A model generated the notes under the pieces. That model made no database searches, was not told the DNA's origin, and worked only from the letters and a program-made list of their open reading frames with translations. This document shows positions 5,904 to 8,769 of a stretch of DNA of 8,769 bases, in pieces. Within the stretch, counting starts at the first letter, position 1, and each line of letters opens with the position of its first letter. Position numbers and translations under genes: made by a program. This DNA comes from an uncultured Oscillospiraceae bacterium (GTDB lineage Bacteria; Bacillota; Clostridia; Oscillospirales; Oscillospiraceae), in the NCBI GenBank assembly GCA_947630345.1, contig CANRHF010000079.1:1-8769 (forward strand). The letters are read 5' to 3'.

Positions 5904-6155
5904 TCAGCCCTTCAGCCCCCGGCTCTGCCGGTCCATGTCCTCCACCACAATGTCGAAGATCTCTCCCAGGGAAGCGCAGTATTCCAGCACCTTCCAGGGC
6001 TCGTTGGTGTGGTAGTGGATCTTGATCAGCTCCTCGTCCCCCACCGCCAGCAGGCAGTCCCCTTTGAAATGGGCAACAAAGTAGTCGTTGATCGCGTCCT
6101 CGTCCAGGTCCTGCCCCTCGATGAGCAGCTGGGTGTCATAACGGTATTGGGTCAT
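5904..6155 (-). CDS. Stand-alone FakA/DAK-type domain protein
   Basis: An 83-residue protein resembling the middle domain of fatty-acid kinase FakA (YloV; dihydroxyacetone-kinase-like). The match is clearest from KGDCLLAVGDEELIKIHYHT (31-50) through NEPWKVLEYCASLGEIFDIV (51-70) to VEDMDRQ, corresponding to the GDSxVVVGDDxLIKVHVHTNxPGxVLEYA pattern. In FakA a Cys and a paired HxH bind zinc. Here H47 and H49 are present, but the YCTE position reads YDTQ with Asp7. The N-terminal ATP-binding Dak2 domain and the C-terminal FakB-binding domain are both absent, so phosphotransfer alone is not expected. It starts 24 nt after the lipoprotein stop with an AGAGG 8 nt upstream, suggesting cotranscription. 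The role is unknown: a regulator, binding partner or acyl/metal sensor are guesses. Confidence 0.72.
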   Translation of the reverse strand: MTQYRYDTQLLIEGQDLDEDAINDYFVAHFKGDCLLAVGDEELIKIHYHTNEPWKVLEYCASLGEIFDIVVEDMDRQSRGLKG

Positions 6156-6179
6156 TTGTAAAGCCTCTTTTCTGTTTCA

Positions 6180-7451
6180 TTATTGGACGGATTTCTGGTA
6201 ATCGCTATAATTTCCATAGCTTGTTAAAATCGTGTACATCGGAAAGATTTTGAACCCCAGCTCATCGTAGGATGTATCCTCCAGCTCCCCCTGCTGGCGC
6301 AGCGTCTGATAATTGCGGGCCACAGCCATCACCATGATTTTGTTTACTTCCCTCATTTCTGTCATATCCAAGGTGAAGCTGACCACCATTTTTGTTCCAA
6401 TATCTCCGCCGCCTGAAAATAGAACGGTGTCCTCCGGCTCGACGCTGATCGGCTCGTCATTGAAAAACAGCACCAAACTGTAATCCACCGGCTTTTCGCA
6501 GTAGATTTGGCACACGATATTCACCTTGGAGGTCTCCTTTACATTGTAGGCATACTGCCCTCCATAGGTTGGTTTGAATCGAGACTCCGCATCCTCCTGG
6601 CCATATCCCCAGCGGATCACCGATCCGACAAACACATTCGATGCCCTTTGATCTTCATACAACATTATATCTTTGATGGAGGGATCAATAACAGTCCCCC
6701 CAGCAAGAGTATCCATAATATCAAATTGATCGGTAGTCGTCCAAATCTCCTCCGAAACCGTCAGCTCCTCGACCCGGTCGGGGACAGTTGGGAAATCCGC
6801 CGTCGGCGCCGGGTCCGCGTTGAATTGCAGAACGACGCCTGTTGCCAAATAATTCTGGTACGGGTTCGAGTAATCGAGAAGTTTGACTTGTCCCCCCTCC
6901 CGCTTTTCCCGGGGGAACCAATCCGCCGCCGGGAGCAGAACCGCGCAGAGCTCCAGTTCGTCCCCTGTTTTACCGCAAACAGGGGTAAAATAGAGGGTGC
7001 CTTCCCTCTCCAGCTCCGTGAAAATGTGCATATATTCGTATTTTCCATCTTCCGCGAGTTTATAAGGCTGGGGCTGGCCGTCCAGAAAAATTACCATCCC
7101 CAGCCCGGCCAGGTCTGTATCTCTGCCGCTGCTATATTGAAAGGGAAGGCGCATCTCCCCGCCGTCGTAGCCGCAGGTCTGAAATGGGTCCGTATCGGAA
7201 GCATCGCCCAGTGTGAAGGAACTCGGGACGATAAAATACGCAATGATCCTGCCTTCCTCATCCAACATTCTCGGTTGTCCATCTGGCGCGGTCGGTACCG
7301 GCTCCGTTGGTTCTTCTGTCGCCTCGGTTTGGGCAGCCGTAGTGGTCGATACTGGTACATACGCTTCCGTCTCATCCGGCAGGGTAAACCGCAGAGAGCA
7401 GCCGGTCAGAAGCAGGATTAGCGCCAGCAGCATAATAAATGATCGTTTCAT
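6180..7451 (-). CDS. Predicted lipoprotein of unknown function
   Basis: A 423-residue protein that I do not recognise as a known family. A short basic N-terminus and hydrophobic segment (1-16) end in LLTGC, a lipobox with lipidated Cys18, so it should be anchored on the outer face of the membrane. Residues 25-57 form a Thr/Glu/Pro-rich linker. Two later stretches resemble each other: about 98-175 (with GMVIFLDGQPQPY) and about 295-379 (with SLVLFFNDEPISVE). Each has a strand-turn-strand pattern followed by alternating hydrophobic strands, suggesting a duplicated beta-sandwich-like domain. The gene is visibly AT-richer than its neighbours, especially 6640-6730, hinting at different origin or weaker constraint. 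It has its own strong promoter and long leader, an AGGGAG 9-10 nt before the ATG, and is followed 24 nt later by the FakA-like protein. Confidence 0.85.
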   Translation of the reverse strand: MKRSFIMLLALILLLTGCSLRFTLPDETEAYVPVSTTTAAQTEATEEPTEPVPTAPDGQPRMLDEEGRIIAYFIVPSSFTLGDASDTDPFQTCGYDGGEMRLPFQYSSGRDTDLAGLGMVIFLDGQPQPYKLAEDGKYEYMHIFTELEREGTLYFTPVCGKTGDELELCAVLLPAADWFPREKREGGQVKLLDYSNPYQNYLATGVVLQFNADPAPTADFPTVPDRVEELTVSEEIWTTTDQFDIMDTLAGGTVIDPSIKDIMLYEDQRASNVFVGSVIRWGYGQEDAESRFKPTYGGQYAYNVKETSKVNIVCQIYCEKPVDYSLVLFFNDEPISVEPEDTVLFSGGGDIGTKMVVSFTLDMTEMREVNKIMVMAVARNYQTLRQQGELEDTSYDELGFKIFPMYTILTSYGNYSDYQKSVQ

Positions 7452-7503
7452 TTTTCTTCTCTCCCTTCATTTTAATTTTGTCCCGCGTTCCTTCGGAAGG
7501 ATT

Positions 7504-7540
7504 CCGGGGGCGAACAGTTCCCCGGCTTTTTCCCCGGCTT
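7504..7540 (-). promoter_or_regulatory. Leader with duplicated hairpin arm upstream of the lipoprotein
   Basis: Two 11-nt direct repeats (plus-strand TTCCCCGGCTT at 7518-7528 and 7530-7540) each contain a 6-nt arm that can pair with the single complementary arm at 7504-7509. On the transcript, two copies of CCGGGG therefore compete for one CCCCGG. This permits two alternative hairpins within the 127-nt leader. Function is unknown. Confidence 0.4.
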
Positions 7541-7584
7541 GTGGACATGCAGAGCGGACATTTGTTTTTAAAAAGATTGGTACG

Positions 7585-7613
7585 ATTCTATCACGTTTTC
7601 CCTGTTTTGTCAA
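7585..7613 (-). promoter_or_regulatory. Strong sigma-A promoter for the lipoprotein unit
   Basis: The minus strand shows consensus TTGACA (7608-7613), a 17-nt spacer and TAGAAT (7585-7590) preceded by TGA (extended -10). Transcription should start near 7578, giving a leader of about 127 nt before the lipoprotein ATG. This is the closest match to consensus in the window. Confidence 0.85.
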
Positions 7614-7636
7614 GGCGAATCCATTCTTTTTCAACG

Positions 7637-7662
7637 AAAAACGGCCCCCCGAAGGGGGCCGG
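7637..7662 (-). terminator. Intrinsic terminator of the aldo/keto reductase gene
   Basis: A perfect 8-bp GC-rich stem (7642-7649 with 7654-7661) closes a UUCG tetraloop on the transcript and is followed by five Ts (7641-7637). It starts 4 nt after the reductase stop codon and isolates that gene from the lipoprotein promoter just downstream. Confidence 0.92.
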
Positions 7663-7665
7663 CGT

Positions 7666-8769
7666 TTACTCCAGCATTTCCGCGCATTTCTTTAGATGTT
7701 CCGTGATTTTCAGGTGCTGGGGGCAGACCGACTCGCACTGCCGGCAGCCGATGCAGTCCGAGGCCCGGTGGCCCTCCGGCGCGGCAGCACTGTAGCGCTC
7801 TGCTGCCAGAGCCATTTGCCCGCCGCTCAGGCGGCAGTTGGCGGCATCGAAAATATCCGGGATGGCGATGCCCTTGGGGCAGCCGGAGACGCAGTAGTGG
7901 CAGGCGGTGCAGGGGATCGCGGCGGAGGCGCCCAAAATCTCCTGGGCCCGGCGGATCACCTGCCGTTCCTCCGTGTCCAAAGGCCGGAACGAGCTCATGT
8001 AAGACAAATTGTCCTCCATTTGCGCCAGGTTGGACATTCCCGAAAGGACCGCCAGCACCCCGTCCAGAGAGGCGGCAAAGCGAATGGCCCAGGAGGCGCA
8101 GGACATTTCCGGCCGGCAATCCTTCATCAGGCGGCGCACCTCCTCCGGCGGGTCGGCCAGGCGGCCGCCCTTCACCGGCTCCATGATCACCACGGGCTTG
8201 CCGTGGCGGCGGGCCACTTCATAATTGGCCCGGGAGGTGACGGCCGGGTTCTCCCAGTCGGCATAGTTGATCTGAAGCTGCACAAAGTCCGCCTCGGGAT
8301 GCTCCGTCAGCAGCTTGTCCAGCAGCTCCGGTCCGGCGTGGAAGGAAAATCCCGCGCGCTTGATCAGGCCCTTTTTCTTCTGCTCCGCCACAAAATCCCA
8401 GAGGTGGAATTTTTCGTAGCGCTGGTAGTTGTTTTCCATCAGGGAATGGAGCAGATAGTAGTCAAAATACTCCGCCCCGGTGCGCTTCAGGCTGGTGTAG
8501 AACTGGTTTTTCGCCGCCTTTTCCGTGGGCGCGAACATGGCGTTGAGCTTGGTGGCCAGGGTAAAGGAATCCCGGGGATGGCGGGAGACCAGGGCCTTCC
8601 GGGTATCGCTCTCCGAGGTGCCGTAGACGAAGGCGGTGTCAAAATAGGTAAACCCCGCCTCCAAAAACCGGTCCACCATCTGTTCCATCTGCTTCAGGTC
8701 CGTCAGCAGGCCCTTTTTGGGCAGCCGCATCAGACCGAACCCCAGCTTGGGAGTCTTTTTCCAGAATTC
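7666..8769 (-). CDS. Aldo/keto reductase with two C-terminal [4Fe-4S] motifs (5' partial)
   Basis: The visible part is 367 residues; the frame runs off the right edge, so the true start is outside. The first visible residues, ending KLGFGLMRLPK, are the usual beginning of an iron-sulfur aldo/keto reductase, so only a few codons are probably missing. Counting from the first visible residue, the catalytic tetrad is complete: D44 (YFDTAFVYG), Y49, K74 (LATKLN) and H108 (YYLLHSL). The C-terminus carries two CxxCxxCxxxCP clusters, at C287-C290-C293-C297 and C339-C342-C345-C349, expected to hold two [4Fe-4S] centres. This matches the COG1453 predicted oxidoreductases. It is probably a cytoplasmic reductase of an anaerobe; substrate and electron donor are unknown. 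A UUCG terminator follows directly. Confidence 0.93.
   Translation of the reverse strand, partial: EFWKKTPKLGFGLMRLPKKGLLTDLKQMEQMVDRFLEAGFTYFDTAFVYGTSESDTRKALVSRHPRDSFTLATKLNAMFAPTEKAAKNQFYTSLKRTGAEYFDYYLLHSLMENNYQRYEKFHLWDFVAEQKKKGLIKRAGFSFHAGPELLDKLLTEHPEADFVQLQINYADWENPAVTSRANYEVARRHGKPVVIMEPVKGGRLADPPEEVRRLMKDCRPEMSCASWAIRFAASLDGVLAVLSGMSNLAQMEDNLSYMSSFRPLDTEERQVIRRAQEILGASAAIPCTACHYCVSGCPKGIAIPDIFDAANCRLSGGQMALAAERYSAAAPEGHRASDCIGCRQCESVCPQHLKITEHLKKCAEMLE

Noticed and set aside
7472..7561. Possible 29-residue leader peptide upstream of the lipoprotein (ATG at 7561, TAA at 7472)
   Set aside because: It fits between the promoter and the gene, but has no ribosome binding site, starts only about 17 nt after the predicted transcription start, and has no run of regulatory codons.
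8764..8769. Window ends exactly on an EcoRI site (GAATTC)
   Set aside because: It encodes Glu-Phe in frame with the reductase. It may be chance or a cloning or contig edge; there is no sign of vector sequence.

Overview
The window looks like a chromosomal segment of a high-GC member of the Clostridia, probably an Oscillospiraceae/Ruminococcaceae-type gut Firmicute (inference). The support is the order rplS - lepB - rbgA - rnhB - yraN, a Firmicutes-style trigger factor start (MNVKSVE), strong AGGAGG-type ribosome binding sites, sigma-A-like promoters and GC-rich codon use. All twelve genes lie on the minus strand, so transcription runs from right to left. There are no tRNA or rRNA genes, CRISPR arrays, insertion sequences or phage genes.

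In transcription order: (1) 8769-7666 holds an aldo/keto reductase with two C-terminal [4Fe-4S] motifs. Its start lies beyond the window, and a UUCG-loop terminator closes it. (2) 7613-5904 is a two-gene unit with a near-consensus promoter and a 127-nt leader. It encodes an unrecognised, relatively AT-rich lipoprotein with an apparent internal domain duplication, then an 83-residue protein resembling one isolated domain of the fatty-acid kinase FakA. (3) 5866-5352 is rplS (ribosomal protein L19) with its own promoter, a structured leader and a symmetrical terminator. (4) 5336-164 is a tightly packed seven-gene operon: lepB (signal peptidase I), rbgA (50S assembly GTPase), rnhB (RNase HII), yraN (UPF0102 nuclease-fold protein), an M19 dipeptidase, a threonine-synthase-like protein and a metallophosphoesterase. 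Three of its junctions are ATGA stop/start overlaps. (5) 122-1 holds a promoter, a short leader with a GC hairpin and the first codons of a probable trigger factor gene.

Much of the window is housekeeping for protein synthesis, export and folding (L19, RbgA, signal peptidase, trigger factor) and genome upkeep (RNase HII). The unusual parts are three. The threonine synthase homologue has lost the PLP lysine and about 100 residues of its fold, yet keeps an intact frame inside the operon. The free-standing FakA-like domain is paired with the unknown lipoprotein. The RbgA homologue has a non-canonical G4 motif. Several leader and promoter structures also deserve a check.
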